In this document: piece by piece, positions 17,602-26,782 of the stretch
Position numbering within the stretch: the stretch's first letter is position 1
Layout of the letters: each line of letters begins with the position of its first letter
NCBI GenBank assembly: GCA_903835685.1
Contig: CAILNX010000058.1
Location: 1 to 64,000, forward strand
Direction: 5' to 3'
Length of the DNA stretch: 64,000 nt
Source of the DNA: an uncultured delta proteobacterium
GTDB lineage: Bacteria; Desulfobacterota; Desulfovibrionia; Desulfovibrionales; Desulfovibrionaceae
Made by a program: the position numbers and the translations under genes
The notes under the pieces: generated by a model
What the model was told of the DNA's origin: nothing
Databases searched by the model: none
The model's input: only the letters and a program-made list of their open reading frames with translations

Positions 17602-18840
17602 CTAGCGGACCAGCCGGTTGTACTTGGCCAGGATGGCCCGCAGCCGGTCGTGGGGCAGGGCGTAGGCCACGTTGTCGTCAGCCCCCTCCATGGTTTCGGC
17701 GGCCACCAGGCCGTTGACAATGGCCTCTTCCACAGCCTCGACCACGGCGTCGAACAGGGCGTCGATCTTCTGGTTGGGGAGCATGCTTAAGGGACGCAGG
17801 CCGCTGGTCTTGCCCGCTTCCGGGTTGGCCGTGGAAAAGGCCAGGAAGAATTCCCCGGACCCGTTGTGGGCCGATGAGCCCACCCGGGCCATCCCCAGGG
17901 CCACGCGCCGGGCCAGGCGTTTGAGCTGATGGGGCAACAAGGGTGCGTCCGTGGCCACCACGCAGCACAGGGAGCCTTCCCCGGCCAGGGGGCGGTCCAT
18001 GGCGATGACCGGGGCCAGGTCCGGGACCTCGCGGCCCACGGGCAGCCCGGCCACCAGCAGGCGCGGGCGGCTCTCCCATCCGAAATTGGGCTGGAGCAGG
18101 ACGCCCACGGTGTACCCGCCCTTGTCCGGGGCGAGCTTGCGCGAGGCCGTGCCCATGCCGCTCTTGAACATGAAGGTCATGCACCCGGTGCCCGCGCCCA
18201 CGTTGCCCTCGGCCACGGGTCCGGCCGCAGCCGTGTCCAGGGCCTGGAAGACGTGCTCCTTCTTGACGTGGAAGCCCAGGATGTCGCTCAAGGTGTCGTC
18301 CTGGGTCTCGCCCACCAGGGGCAGCCAGGATTCCGGGTCCGGGGCGTCGGGCAGGTCCAGCTTGGTCCGGTTGCGCCAGGCCACCACCGCGTCCCGGACC
18401 AGGCCCACGCTGTGGGTGTTGGTCATGAGCACCGGGGTCTCCAGGATTCCGGTCTCCTCCACAAAGGCCGCCCCGGCCATTTCCCCGTTGCCGTTGAAAG
18501 TGGTGAATCCGGCGAACACCGGCATGAGATTGCCCTTGCCCCGGGGCAGGATGGCGGTCACGCCCGTGCGCACCGGCCCCTTGCCCACTTCCAGCTTGCC
18601 CTTGCCGGAGATGAGCGTGACCTGGCCCACCTCCACCCCGGGTACGTCGGTGATGGCGTTCAAGGGGCCGGGCGTCCCCTCGAAGGGCACGCCCAGGTCC
18701 CGGGCTCGGGGTTTGGCCTCGGCGGCCAGGCCGGGCCAGGGCGACAGCGCGGCCAGGATGGTCAGGCCGGTCAGGATCAGGAGGGCCAGGCCCAGGGTCA
18801 TGGGGAGGCGGGTGCGGGGGGAACGGATGACGGCGGGCAT
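17602..18840 (-). CDS. P1 (DmpA/BapA-type) aminopeptidase, exported
   Basis: A 412-residue N-terminal-nucleophile peptidase. Residues 12-35 form a signal peptide or anchor. The DmpA signatures are present: ITDVPGVEVG, an EGNVGAGTGCM loop, GTASRKL, and the self-cleavage region GEGSLCCVVATDAPL in which Gly289-Ser290 is the predicted scissile bond, releasing Ser290 as nucleophile. HNGSGEFFLAFSTAN follows. DmpA enzymes release D- or L-amino acids or beta-peptides. AGGAG precedes ATG 18840. It is co-directional with the C11 gene and diverges from the porin gene. Confidence 0.9.
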   Translation of the reverse strand: MPAVIRSPRTRLPMTLGLALLILTGLTILAALSPWPGLAAEAKPRARDLGVPFEGTPGPLNAITDVPGVEVGQVTLISGKGKLEVGKGPVRTGVTAILPRGKGNLMPVFAGFTTFNGNGEMAGAAFVEETGILETPVLMTNTHSVGLVRDAVVAWRNRTKLDLPDAPDPESWLPLVGETQDDTLSDILGFHVKKEHVFQALDTAAAGPVAEGNVGAGTGCMTFMFKSGMGTASRKLAPDKGGYTVGVLLQPNFGWESRPRLLVAGLPVGREVPDLAPVIAMDRPLAGEGSLCCVVATDAPLLPHQLKRLARRVALGMARVGSSAHNGSGEFFLAFSTANPEAGKTSGLRPLSMLPNQKIDALFDAVVEAVEEAIVNGLVAAETMEGADDNVAYALPHDRLRAILAKYNRLVR

Positions 18841-18911
18841 GGTCCTGCTCCTGGGGAACAAAGGATGGATTTGTGCCGGGCGACTCTTGCCAGATGATTG
18901 AGGATTAAGGC

Positions 18912-20519
18912 ATGGAGGGGGATATGGGCAAGTCAAATTCCAGCCGGGCGCGAAATACCCCTTGTTCAGGGCGGCCCGGGCGTTTTTTCCTCCTTCCGGA
19001 GCCTGGGTTGTTGGGGATTTGCCTCCTGGCCCTGCTGGCCGGGCTCTTCCCCCAGGCGGTCCCGGCCGCGGAACTGAAAACCTCCGGGGAGTTCCAGGTG
19101 TCCCAGAACCTGAACAGCCATTGGTCCTTCCAGTCCAGCCGCCAGGGCGCCCCCTACCAGGATGCGGACACCATCGACCAGCGCTTGCGGCTCTCCTTCG
19201 ACTTTGTGGCCAGCGACGACCTGAAAGCGGTCATGGAGCTCCAGTTCGGCACGAACTCCTGGGGTCAGGGCGGGCTGGCCCTGGGCCAGGGGGACGCCAC
19301 CACGGCCGGGAGTTTCGGGTCCATGGTCCGCCAGATTTACATCGATGCGGCCATCCCGGACACCCGGGCCAGGATCAAGGTCGGGTACATGGATTTCGCC
19401 TTGGCCTCGGGGTTTGCCGGGAGTCCCGTGCTGGAGGACAGTTCGGCCGGGGTGGCCATGCTCACCCTGCCCCTGGCCGGGGAGGATGTGGCGGCCACGG
19501 TCGGGTACCTGCGCCTCTGGGATACCTTTAACGCCACTGGTCATGTCCCGCCCCGGGACTGCCACATGGACGGGGCCTTCGCCACCCTGCCCCTGGTCCT
19601 GTCGCCCTCGGTCACGCTCACGCCCTACGCCCTGGTGGCCTGGGGCGGCCGCAACTCCTTGTCCACGGCCGTGCGGCTGTCCGAAGGGGAAGGGGACGCC
19701 GGCAAGGTCCAGGGCCTCTTGACCCCGGGGCTGACCCTGGTGGAGGAAGACAACGGCCTGGCCTTTGGCGGCTCGGTCTCGGCCTGGTGGGCCGGGCTGG
19801 CCGGGAAATTCAAGCTCACCGAGGACCTCTGGCTGGCCGCTGACCTGATCCACGGCCGCATGAACCAGGGCTGGCGGGTCAATGAGCGCCAGGGCTGGTT
19901 CACGGACCTGGGCCTGGGGGTCAAGGGGGCCACCCTGGCTGGCGCGACCTTTGACCCCATGGTCTTCTTCGCCTGGTCCGGGGGCGAGGACGCCAATATC
20001 GACAACGGGTCCGAGCGCATGCCCGTGCTGGACAACTACCTGAGCCTGGGCAGCTTCTATTTCACGGGTTCGGCCTTCGGGCCCGGGGACATGGGCAACC
20101 AGAACGACCAGATGGGCTTCTGGACCCTGGGCCTGTCCCTGAAACACATCACCTGGTTCGAGGGGCTGTCCCACGACGTGCACGTGCTCTACATCCGGGG
20201 GACCAACAGCCACGAACTGCTGGAGAACCCGGCCCTGCCCCACATCCGGCAGTGGGATGGGGACTTCTCCTACCTCATGGGCTCCCGGGGCGGGTTCCTC
20301 ACGGATCGCGATAGCCTGTGGGAGTTCGACCTGAACACGTCCTACAAGGTGTTCGAGAAGCTCACGGCCGTGCTGGAGCTGGGCTACATCAAGCAGGCCA
20401 TGAACCAGGAGACCTGGAACGCCTACTTCGCCCGGGGCGGCGCGCCGTCGGCGGACTCCCCGAGGTTCAAGGGCGTGGACGCCCAAAAGCTGGCCCTGGG
20501 ACTCATCTACGAATTCTAG
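18912..20519 (+). CDS. Outer-membrane homotrimeric-type porin
   Basis: A 535-residue protein typical of Desulfovibrio porins. A long, basic N-terminal region leads into a Sec signal (core about 32-48, cleavage at VPAA-E). Amphipathic beta strands follow, and the chain ends in LALGLIYEF with the terminal Phe needed for Bam recognition. It should form a trimeric diffusion channel; the solute is unknown. ATG 18912 and ATG 18924 are both possible starts, both preceded by purine-rich stretches. The stop codon overlaps that of the convergent cyclic-nucleotide-binding gene by 4 bp. Confidence 0.88.
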   Translation: MEGDMGKSNSSRARNTPCSGRPGRFFLLPEPGLLGICLLALLAGLFPQAVPAAELKTSGEFQVSQNLNSHWSFQSSRQGAPYQDADTIDQRLRLSFDFVASDDLKAVMELQFGTNSWGQGGLALGQGDATTAGSFGSMVRQIYIDAAIPDTRARIKVGYMDFALASGFAGSPVLEDSSAGVAMLTLPLAGEDVAATVGYLRLWDTFNATGHVPPRDCHMDGAFATLPLVLSPSVTLTPYALVAWGGRNSLSTAVRLSEGEGDAGKVQGLLTPGLTLVEEDNGLAFGGSVSAWWAGLAGKFKLTEDLWLAADLIHGRMNQGWRVNERQGWFTDLGLGVKGATLAGATFDPMVFFAWSGGEDANIDNGSERMPVLDNYLSLGSFYFTGSAFGPGDMGNQNDQMGFWTLGLSLKHITWFEGLSHDVHVLYIRGTNSHELLENPALPHIRQWDGDFSYLMGSRGGFLTDRDSLWEFDLNTSYKVFEKLTAVLELGYIKQAMNQETWNAYFARGGAPSADSPRFKGVDAQKLALGLIYEF

Positions 20520-20923
20520 GCCCCGCCCTTCAGTCTGCGGCTCAAGGACCGGATGATGGCCTTGGCCAAGTCCACGTCCTCGCTGATGAGGTCAAAGAGA
20601 TCCTCGTGCTCGATTTTTAAGAGCAGGCAGGGCTCCGTGGCCGTGGTGGTGGTGCTGCGCTCCCCGGGGTCCAGGGCGGAGCTTGCGCCCAGGGCCTGGC
20701 CCCGGCCGTATTCGGCCAGCACCCTGTCCCCGTCCTGGACCCGGGCCGAGCCCGTGACGATGGCGTACATGGTGGAGCACAGCTCCCCCTTGGCCATGAT
20801 GGTCTCACCCTCGGCCACTTCCATCTCCTCGGCCACGGCCGCGACCTCGGACAGGGATTCGCCCGAAAGCCCCCGGAAGATGTCCACCTCGCTTAAGATC
20901 AGGACTTTTTCAATGGTCAGCAT
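20516..20923 (-). CDS. Stand-alone cyclic-nucleotide-binding domain protein
   Basis: A 135-residue protein consisting of one CNB fold: IFRGLSGESLSEVAAVAEE at the N-terminus, GETIMAKGE, and a phosphate-binding-cassette-like LGASSALDPGERSTTTTA. In cAMP receptors this cassette has FGE...R-A/T; here Gly-Ala replaces Gly-Glu, so ligand affinity is uncertain. There is no DNA-binding domain. It is 42 bp downstream of the nucleotide-carrier-like gene and shares its strand, suggesting it regulates or senses on behalf of that membrane protein. Confidence 0.85.
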   Translation of the reverse strand: MLTIEKVLILSEVDIFRGLSGESLSEVAAVAEEMEVAEGETIMAKGELCSTMYAIVTGSARVQDGDRVLAEYGRGQALGASSALDPGERSTTTTATEPCLLLKIEHEDLFDLISEDVDLAKAIIRSLSRRLKGGA

Positions 20924-20965
20924 GGATTCTCCTTGGGTAGGCCTGTCTTTCAGTCAGAAAAGAGG

Positions 20966-23818
20966 TCAGACATCGACGGCCACCGTTGTCCCGGCCGTGA
21001 TCCGGGCCATGGCCCATCCGGCGGTTTCCCGCACCACGGTCGAGGCGTCGGTCAAGGCCCGGGTCAGGGCCGGGATGTGCCTGGGCAGGGCTTCCTGGCC
21101 CATGGCGTACAGGGCCAGGGACCGGGTCCAGGGGCCGAGCCGCCCCCGGCTCTGGTCCGCAATGGCCGCGAAGAGGTCTCCGGGGGCCAGGGGCGTGCGA
21201 GGGAACAGGCGGTCCAGCCGGGCCAGGCGTTCGCTGGCCGGAAGGTCTTCCAGCAGGGGGTGCATGAGCCGCCGGGTTTCCTCGGGGACCAGGGAGTCCA
21301 GAAGCTCCAGGGCGTAGGCCCCTTTTTCCCGACCGGCCTTCAAATTGATGCGCACGGCCCGGATGGAGTGGGGCGGGGAGAAAAAGGCGATGATGTTCAG
21401 CATGCGCAGGATGGACTCCTGGAAATCGTGGGCCAGGGCGGCCTTGAGTTGGACCAAATCCGAAGTCTGTTCTGGGTTCTGGTCCAGCAAAGCCAGGCCC
21501 TGGGTCAGCCAGGCGCAGAAGGCCCCCTCCTGGTTCAGGAGATTGTGCAACAGGGTCCGGTCGTGCTCGTCCTCGGCTTCAAAACCCTGCTGTTCCAGCT
21601 TGGCCAGGATGAGTCCCCGGGCGTTCACGTCCGGGTAGTACAGGTTCTCCAGGAGAAAGTCCGTGGCCGGGCGCGTTTGCAGTCGGGCGGCGGCCTTGAT
21701 GACCCCCAGGGCCTGCTCCTGGCTTATGCCCGGCCGGGACAGGGCCAGGTCCAGGTCGGGCAGGACCGCGTCCCCGCTCGAGGCCAGGGCGCGCACGGCC
21801 AGGAAACGGGTGGCGGCCTGGTCCAGAAAGGGCAGCAGGGTCGGGGTGAGCCGGGGGTTGCCCAGTTTTTCCGCAGCCAGGAGGGCGGCGCGCTGCACCA
21901 GGGGCGCGGGGTCCTGGAGGAGTTGACGAACCGGGCGGTAGAAGCCCTTGATCCCCGCTGCGGCCAGGACGCGGGCCGCCTCGACCCGGCGGCCCGCGTC
22001 CGGGGAGCGCAGAAGCTCCAGGAGTCGTTCGCCCGTGGACATGACCCCCTCGATGCCGCAGTGGAGCAACAGCCCGGTCATGGCCGCCCGGGCCACGGGC
22101 GCATCCGGGCTGTCCAGAAGGTCCATGGCCAGTTCCACGGCCTGGGCCTCGTCCAGGGAGCAGTAGGCCAGCACGGCCCTGGCCCGGGTCTCGGCCGGGA
22201 GGGCCGGGTCGGCGATGAGGGTGCGGACCTGGTCCGCGGCCCCGGCCGGGCGCAGGCGTTCGATGCCCTCCAGGGCGCTGGCGCGCACCTCGGGCGAGGG
22301 ATGGGCCAGGAGATCGGCCAGCCGGTCGTAGAGCAGGCTCGGCGCGTTCTGCTCCAGGAGCCTCATGGAGTAGATCACCTCGCCGGGGTGGCGGCTGTCC
22401 AGCCAGCCCAGGAGCATGGTCAGCCCCTGCCGGTCGTAGAGGGTGGCCGAGTCCAGGCCCAGGCGGCGGGTGCTTAAGGCCTCCATGAGGGACTTCAAAT
22501 ACTCGCTCTTGAGCAGGAAGGTCAGGCCGGTCTGCAGGCCCAGGATGACCAGCACGATGCCGCAGACGTTCACCGCGTCGATCTCTATGGACTGGCGGGC
22601 CAGGAGCAGCGCCCCGCCGCCGATGAGCGCGGCCGTGGGCTCGGCCCGGGTGAGCACCGAGGACTGCACGGCGAACCGCTTGGACAGGGGCAGGGGCTGA
22701 TACAGGATCTGGAAGGCCGGGTCGTGGATGGCGTTGCGCATGACGTAGTCGTACATCTTGATGCCCACGGCCAGGGCGAAGACCGTCAGGCTGATCCGGG
22801 GCACCACCAAGGGGCACACGGCCAGGGCCGCGCATCCGGCCAGGATGCCCAGGGGGAGAATGAACAGGGCTTTCAATATCCCGATCTTGTGCAGGACCCG
22901 GCCGGTGAGAAAGGTCTCCATGAGCATGTTGATGGCGCTGCCCACGGCGAAGAACACGCCCAGGAAGCTGGTCATGGCGTCGGCCGAATCCTTGTAGTGC
23001 CGCTCCACCTGGTTGCTGAAGGCCGTGTCCAGGAGGTAGAAACTCATGAGCGAGAGCAGCCAGAGCAGGTGCAGGAGCAGGGGATAGCGCTCGCGGAAAA
23101 TCTCCTTCACCGGCAGGGCGGCCGGTTCGGGTTCGCCCTTGTCCTGACTCTCCATGTGCTCGTGCCCGGCCCGGATGACCAGCACGGCGAACACGATCAT
23201 GAGGAACAGTCCTCCGGCCGCCACCAGGAGCAGGTTGTTCGCGCCCATGATCCAGACCAGGACCGGGGTCAGAAAGCCCGAGACGATGTCCGCCGCGAAT
23301 TCGCCCGCGCCGATGAGCCCGAAGAGCCGCTTGGCCTGGCGGGTGTCGAAGACCCGGCCGAAGAGGCCCCACAGGCTCATGTAAGTCAGGGTGGAATAGG
23401 CCACGGTCCACACGGCCAGAAAGGCTGCGGGCCATTTGGGTCCGGCCAGCATGAGCCAGAGGTGCGCGCCCAGCAGGGTGACCAGCAGCACGGCCAGGGT
23501 CCCGATGACCAGCTTGGTCAAATGGATGCGGTGCTGGAGGATCGAGAAGGCCCACCCGGCCAGGAGCACGGTGAAGGCCCCGCCGATGTAGGTGTAGGGC
23601 AGGTCCTGGGCCTCGAAATAGGTCAGGAACAGGGCGTGGGAGATGGAGAACAGGTAGATGCTGGACACCCCGTGGAAGAACGAGGCGCACAGGGCCATGG
23701 TGGTGATCTTGCCCTCGCCGGGCTTGACCTCCAGTAGGCGTCCGATCCGTAAGAGCCACGAGGAGCCCTGGGAGAGGATAGAAGACCAGGCAATGGGCGA
23801 GTTCGAGGGTTTTTCCAT
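20966..23818 (-). CDS. ATP/ADP-carrier-like (Npt/NTT) membrane protein with HEAT repeats
   Basis: A 950-residue two-part protein. Residues about 35-435 form some 10-12 transmembrane helices with the major-facilitator-like pattern of NTT nucleotide carriers (for example GLFGRVFDTRQAKRLFGLIG and MYDYVMRNAIHDP). Residues about 470-950 form helical HEAT-type repeats. Classical NTT proteins exchange ATP for ADP in intracellular parasites; in free-living bacteria the substrate is unknown. HEAT repeats suggest a cytoplasmic docking platform. AAGGA precedes ATG 23818, and a -35/-10 pair lies 48-76 bp upstream. The next gene encodes a cyclic-nucleotide-binding protein; some relatives, as I recall, carry that domain fused. 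Confidence 0.8.
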   Translation of the reverse strand: MEKPSNSPIAWSSILSQGSSWLLRIGRLLEVKPGEGKITTMALCASFFHGVSSIYLFSISHALFLTYFEAQDLPYTYIGGAFTVLLAGWAFSILQHRIHLTKLVIGTLAVLLVTLLGAHLWLMLAGPKWPAAFLAVWTVAYSTLTYMSLWGLFGRVFDTRQAKRLFGLIGAGEFAADIVSGFLTPVLVWIMGANNLLLVAAGGLFLMIVFAVLVIRAGHEHMESQDKGEPEPAALPVKEIFRERYPLLLHLLWLLSLMSFYLLDTAFSNQVERHYKDSADAMTSFLGVFFAVGSAINMLMETFLTGRVLHKIGILKALFILPLGILAGCAALAVCPLVVPRISLTVFALAVGIKMYDYVMRNAIHDPAFQILYQPLPLSKRFAVQSSVLTRAEPTAALIGGGALLLARQSIEIDAVNVCGIVLVILGLQTGLTFLLKSEYLKSLMEALSTRRLGLDSATLYDRQGLTMLLGWLDSRHPGEVIYSMRLLEQNAPSLLYDRLADLLAHPSPEVRASALEGIERLRPAGAADQVRTLIADPALPAETRARAVLAYCSLDEAQAVELAMDLLDSPDAPVARAAMTGLLLHCGIEGVMSTGERLLELLRSPDAGRRVEAARVLAAAGIKGFYRPVRQLLQDPAPLVQRAALLAAEKLGNPRLTPTLLPFLDQAATRFLAVRALASSGDAVLPDLDLALSRPGISQEQALGVIKAAARLQTRPATDFLLENLYYPDVNARGLILAKLEQQGFEAEDEHDRTLLHNLLNQEGAFCAWLTQGLALLDQNPEQTSDLVQLKAALAHDFQESILRMLNIIAFFSPPHSIRAVRINLKAGREKGAYALELLDSLVPEETRRLMHPLLEDLPASERLARLDRLFPRTPLAPGDLFAAIADQSRGRLGPWTRSLALYAMGQEALPRHIPALTRALTDASTVVRETAGWAMARITAGTTVAVDV

Positions 23819-23865
23819 GTCCAGTCCTTGGGGGCAAGCTGAAGGGCGCACTGAAAGATGAGGGA

Positions 23866-23894
23866 AATCTAGCCCGTTAACCCAGAATTGGCAA
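23866..23894 (-). promoter_or_regulatory. Sigma-70-like promoter for nucleotide-carrier-like gene
   Basis: On the minus strand TTGCCA (23894-23889), a 17-bp spacer, then TAGATT (23871-23866). The start of transcription would lie about 40 bp before the ATG at 23818. Confidence 0.55.
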
Positions 23895-24050
23895 GGGCCT
23901 CGGCTGGTTGCCGACGCAAATCCGGCCCGGGGCCGGTTGACGAAGGCCGGGCGGCCGGATACCTGCCCCGATGGACCCTGGCAGTCCAGGAAACATCCCG
24001 ATATTTTTCGTTCTGGTCTTTTTCGCGGAACGACAACACCCGGAGGCATC

Positions 24051-25070
24051 ATGTCAGCGCAGACCCGAAAAGGGCAGGTGGCGGTCTTCTACACCGGCGG
24101 CACCATCGGCATGCAGGCCCAGGACGGGGATGCGTCCGGTCACGGGGCCGTGCCCACCCAGGCCTTTCTGCCCCTCATGGCCGCGCTCTCCGAACGGCTG
24201 AAAGACGTCCCGGTGCGGCCCGTGCCCTGGGCCGACGTGCCCAGCCCGCACATGACGCCCGAGCGCATGTTCGAGCTGTCCGGCGACGTGGCCCAGGTCC
24301 TGGCCCTGCCCGAGGTGCGCGGGGCCGTGGTGGTGCACGGCACCGACGTCATGGAGGAGACGGCCTACATGCTCCACCTGACGCTTAACTCGAACAAGCC
24401 CGTGGTCTTCACCGGGGCCATGCGCACCCTGGACGAGCTGGGCTACGACGGCCTGCGCAACCTGCATTTCGCCATCCTGGCCTGTTGCCAGTGCCCGCCC
24501 GGGGCCGGGGTGGTCCTGCTCATGAGCGACCGGCTCTTTGCCGCGTCCGAGGCGGTCAAGATCCACTCCCTGGCCATAGACTCCTTTGACGCGCCCGGGC
24601 TCGGCCCCATCGGGTCCGTGGCTGGCGAGCGGCTGCATCTCTCCCGCTGGCCAGGCCGCCATCAGGTCTATACCCCCGAGGCCATCGAGCCCCACGTGGA
24701 CTTGATTCGCATCTGCCCGGGCATGGACGGCCGGTTCCTGGACTGCTCCCTGGCCCACGGCGCGGCCGGGGTGGTGGTGGAGGGCTTCGGGGCCGGGAAC
24801 GTGCCCCCTTCGGTGCTGGGGTCCCTGGAGGCCCTGCTGGGCAAGGGGGTGCCCGTGGTCCTGGCCTCGCGCTGCATCCAGGGCGGGGTCTGGCCCATTT
24901 ACGGATATCCGGGCGGCGCGGCGGGCCTGAAGGACAAGGGGGTCATCCTGGCCGGGGGCCTGCCAGGGCACAAGGCCCGCATCAAGCTCATGGTCGGCCT
25001 GGGGCTGACCCGGGACATGGCCAGGCTTAAGGCCATGTTCGAGGACGAGGGGGCGGGCGGTTCGGCCTGA
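24051..25070 (+). CDS. L-asparaginase-type amidohydrolase
   Basis: A 339-residue enzyme. YTGGTIGM contains the first catalytic Thr and VVHGTDVMEETAYML the second Thr-Asp pair; FTGAMR follows, all in family order. It converts asparagine (possibly glutamine) to aspartate and ammonia. No signal peptide is present, so it is the cytoplasmic type I-like form. GGAGG precedes ATG 24051. It diverges from the nucleotide-carrier-like gene and lies 260 bp before the FAD oxidoreductase gene. Confidence 0.9.
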   Translation: MSAQTRKGQVAVFYTGGTIGMQAQDGDASGHGAVPTQAFLPLMAALSERLKDVPVRPVPWADVPSPHMTPERMFELSGDVAQVLALPEVRGAVVVHGTDVMEETAYMLHLTLNSNKPVVFTGAMRTLDELGYDGLRNLHFAILACCQCPPGAGVVLLMSDRLFAASEAVKIHSLAIDSFDAPGLGPIGSVAGERLHLSRWPGRHQVYTPEAIEPHVDLIRICPGMDGRFLDCSLAHGAAGVVVEGFGAGNVPPSVLGSLEALLGKGVPVVLASRCIQGGVWPIYGYPGGAAGLKDKGVILAGGLPGHKARIKLMVGLGLTRDMARLKAMFEDEGAGGSA

Positions 25071-25330
25071 GTTCCAATCCTGCCCTGGTGCGGGAGGCCG
25101 GAACGCAGGCTGCGCGAAAGAAAAAATCATCGGTGTCCTCCCAGGGCTTGACCAGGCCCATCGGGCCGGGTTAGCCCCAAGCAAGAGCGGGCGGGCCTGG
25201 GAAGTTCGTCCTCCAAGGTTGCCGCAAACCACCGTAAACAGGTCCTCCCGCTCCCTTTTTCTCCCCGGCCCCGGCCTTGGTTCTGGCCCTTGGCCGGAGC
25301 ATCCTTTTTCAGCATGGAGCGCCCCTCACC

Positions 25331-26782
25331 ATGGTTCCTTCCAAAACCGCCCCGGAACATGACGTGATCGTGGTGGGCGCGGGTCCGGCCGGGCTGTTCG
25401 CGGCCTGGTGGCTGTGCAGCCACAGCGATTTGAAGGTCCTGCTCATCGACAAGGGCCGCCTGCCCTACAAGCGCAAATGCCCGGCCAAGGGCGGCCACGA
25501 ATGCGTGCGCTGCCGCCCCTGCAACATCTTAACGGGCGTGGGCGGGGCCGGGCTCTTTAGCGACGGCAAGCTCAATTTCATCCACAAGCTGGGCAAGACC
25601 GACCTGACCCAGTTCATGGACACCCCCTCGGCCGTGGCCCTGATCCGGGAGACCGAGGACATCTTCAATCATTTCGGCATGGACGGCCAGGTCTATCCCA
25701 CGGACATGGACAAGGCCCTGGCCATCCGCAAGCACGCCCGCACCTTTGGCATCGACCTGCTGCTCATCCGCCAGAAGCACCTGGGCAGCGACAAATTGCC
25801 CGGGCACATCACGGCCATGGCCGAGGCCATCCGTCAGGCCGGGGTGGCCATCCACACCTCCGAGGAGGTCCGCCGGGTCCTGGTGGAGAACGGCCGGGTG
25901 GCCGGGGTGGAGACCTCCCGGGGCGAGTACCGGGCCAAACACGTCATCCTGGCCCCGGGCCGGGTGGGCGCGGAATGGATGGGCCGCCTGGCCCAGGAGT
26001 TGGGCCTGGGGCTCACCCAGCGGGGCATTGAGGTGGGGGTCCGGGTGGAGGTCCACCGCGAGATTCTGGACGACCTCTGCTCGGTGATCTACGACCCGAC
26101 CTTTTTCATCCGCACCTCCAAGTACGACGACCAGACCCGCACCTTTTGCACCAACCACGGCGGGTTCGTGACCCTGGAGAACTACCAGGACTTCGTGTGC
26201 GTGAACGGGCACGCCTACATGGACCAGAAGTCCGAGAACGCCAACTTCGCCTTTTTGTCCAAGGTGGTCTTGAACGACCCGGTCACGGACAACCAGTCTT
26301 ACGGCGAGGCCATCGGCCGCCTGGCCACCTTGATCGGCGGGGGCCGGGCCATCCTCCAGCGCTTCGGGGATTTGAAGCGGGGACGGCGAAGCACCTGGGC
26401 CAGAATCCAGAACAGCTCCATCACCCCCACGCTGAAGAATGTGGTCTGCGGGGACATCGCCATGGCCCTGCCCGAGCGCATCCTGTCCAATGTCATCGAG
26501 GGCCTGGAGAAGCTGAACCTGGTGGTCCCGGGCGTGGCCAACCAGGAAACCCTGCTCTACGCCCCGGAGATCAAGTTTTTCGCCACCCAGGTGGTCACCA
26601 CCAACAACCTGGAGACCTCGGTGCCCGGGCTCTTCGTGGCTGGCGACGGCCCGGGCGTGGCCGGGAACATCGTGTCCGCAGCGGCCACGGGCCTCATCCC
26701 GGCCAAGGAGATCGTGCGCCGGACTCAGGGCCAAATCGGAGGCCAGGCCGGAGACCAAACTGGAGAACAGGCCAGGCCGTGA
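25331..26782 (+). CDS. FAD-dependent oxidoreductase (COG2509-like)
   Basis: A 483-residue flavoprotein. The Rossmann fingerprint VIVVGAGPAGLFAAW is near residue 12. It is followed by a family-typical cysteine segment CPAKGGHECVRCRPC and then GVGGAGLFSDGKL. The C-terminal FAD contact is GLFVAGDGPGVAGNIVSAA. COG2509 members are uncharacterised dehydrogenases; the cysteines suggest a redox or metal role. The tail from about 465 repeats Gly-Gln/Gln-Ala-Gly motifs (GQIGGQAGDQTGEQA) and looks disordered. Its TGA overlaps the GTG of the EamA transporter gene, so the two are translationally coupled. The start ATG has GGAG 10 bases upstream. Confidence 0.82.
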   Translation: MVPSKTAPEHDVIVVGAGPAGLFAAWWLCSHSDLKVLLIDKGRLPYKRKCPAKGGHECVRCRPCNILTGVGGAGLFSDGKLNFIHKLGKTDLTQFMDTPSAVALIRETEDIFNHFGMDGQVYPTDMDKALAIRKHARTFGIDLLLIRQKHLGSDKLPGHITAMAEAIRQAGVAIHTSEEVRRVLVENGRVAGVETSRGEYRAKHVILAPGRVGAEWMGRLAQELGLGLTQRGIEVGVRVEVHREILDDLCSVIYDPTFFIRTSKYDDQTRTFCTNHGGFVTLENYQDFVCVNGHAYMDQKSENANFAFLSKVVLNDPVTDNQSYGEAIGRLATLIGGGRAILQRFGDLKRGRRSTWARIQNSSITPTLKNVVCGDIAMALPERILSNVIEGLEKLNLVVPGVANQETLLYAPEIKFFATQVVTTNNLETSVPGLFVAGDGPGVAGNIVSAAATGLIPAKEIVRRTQGQIGGQAGDQTGEQARP

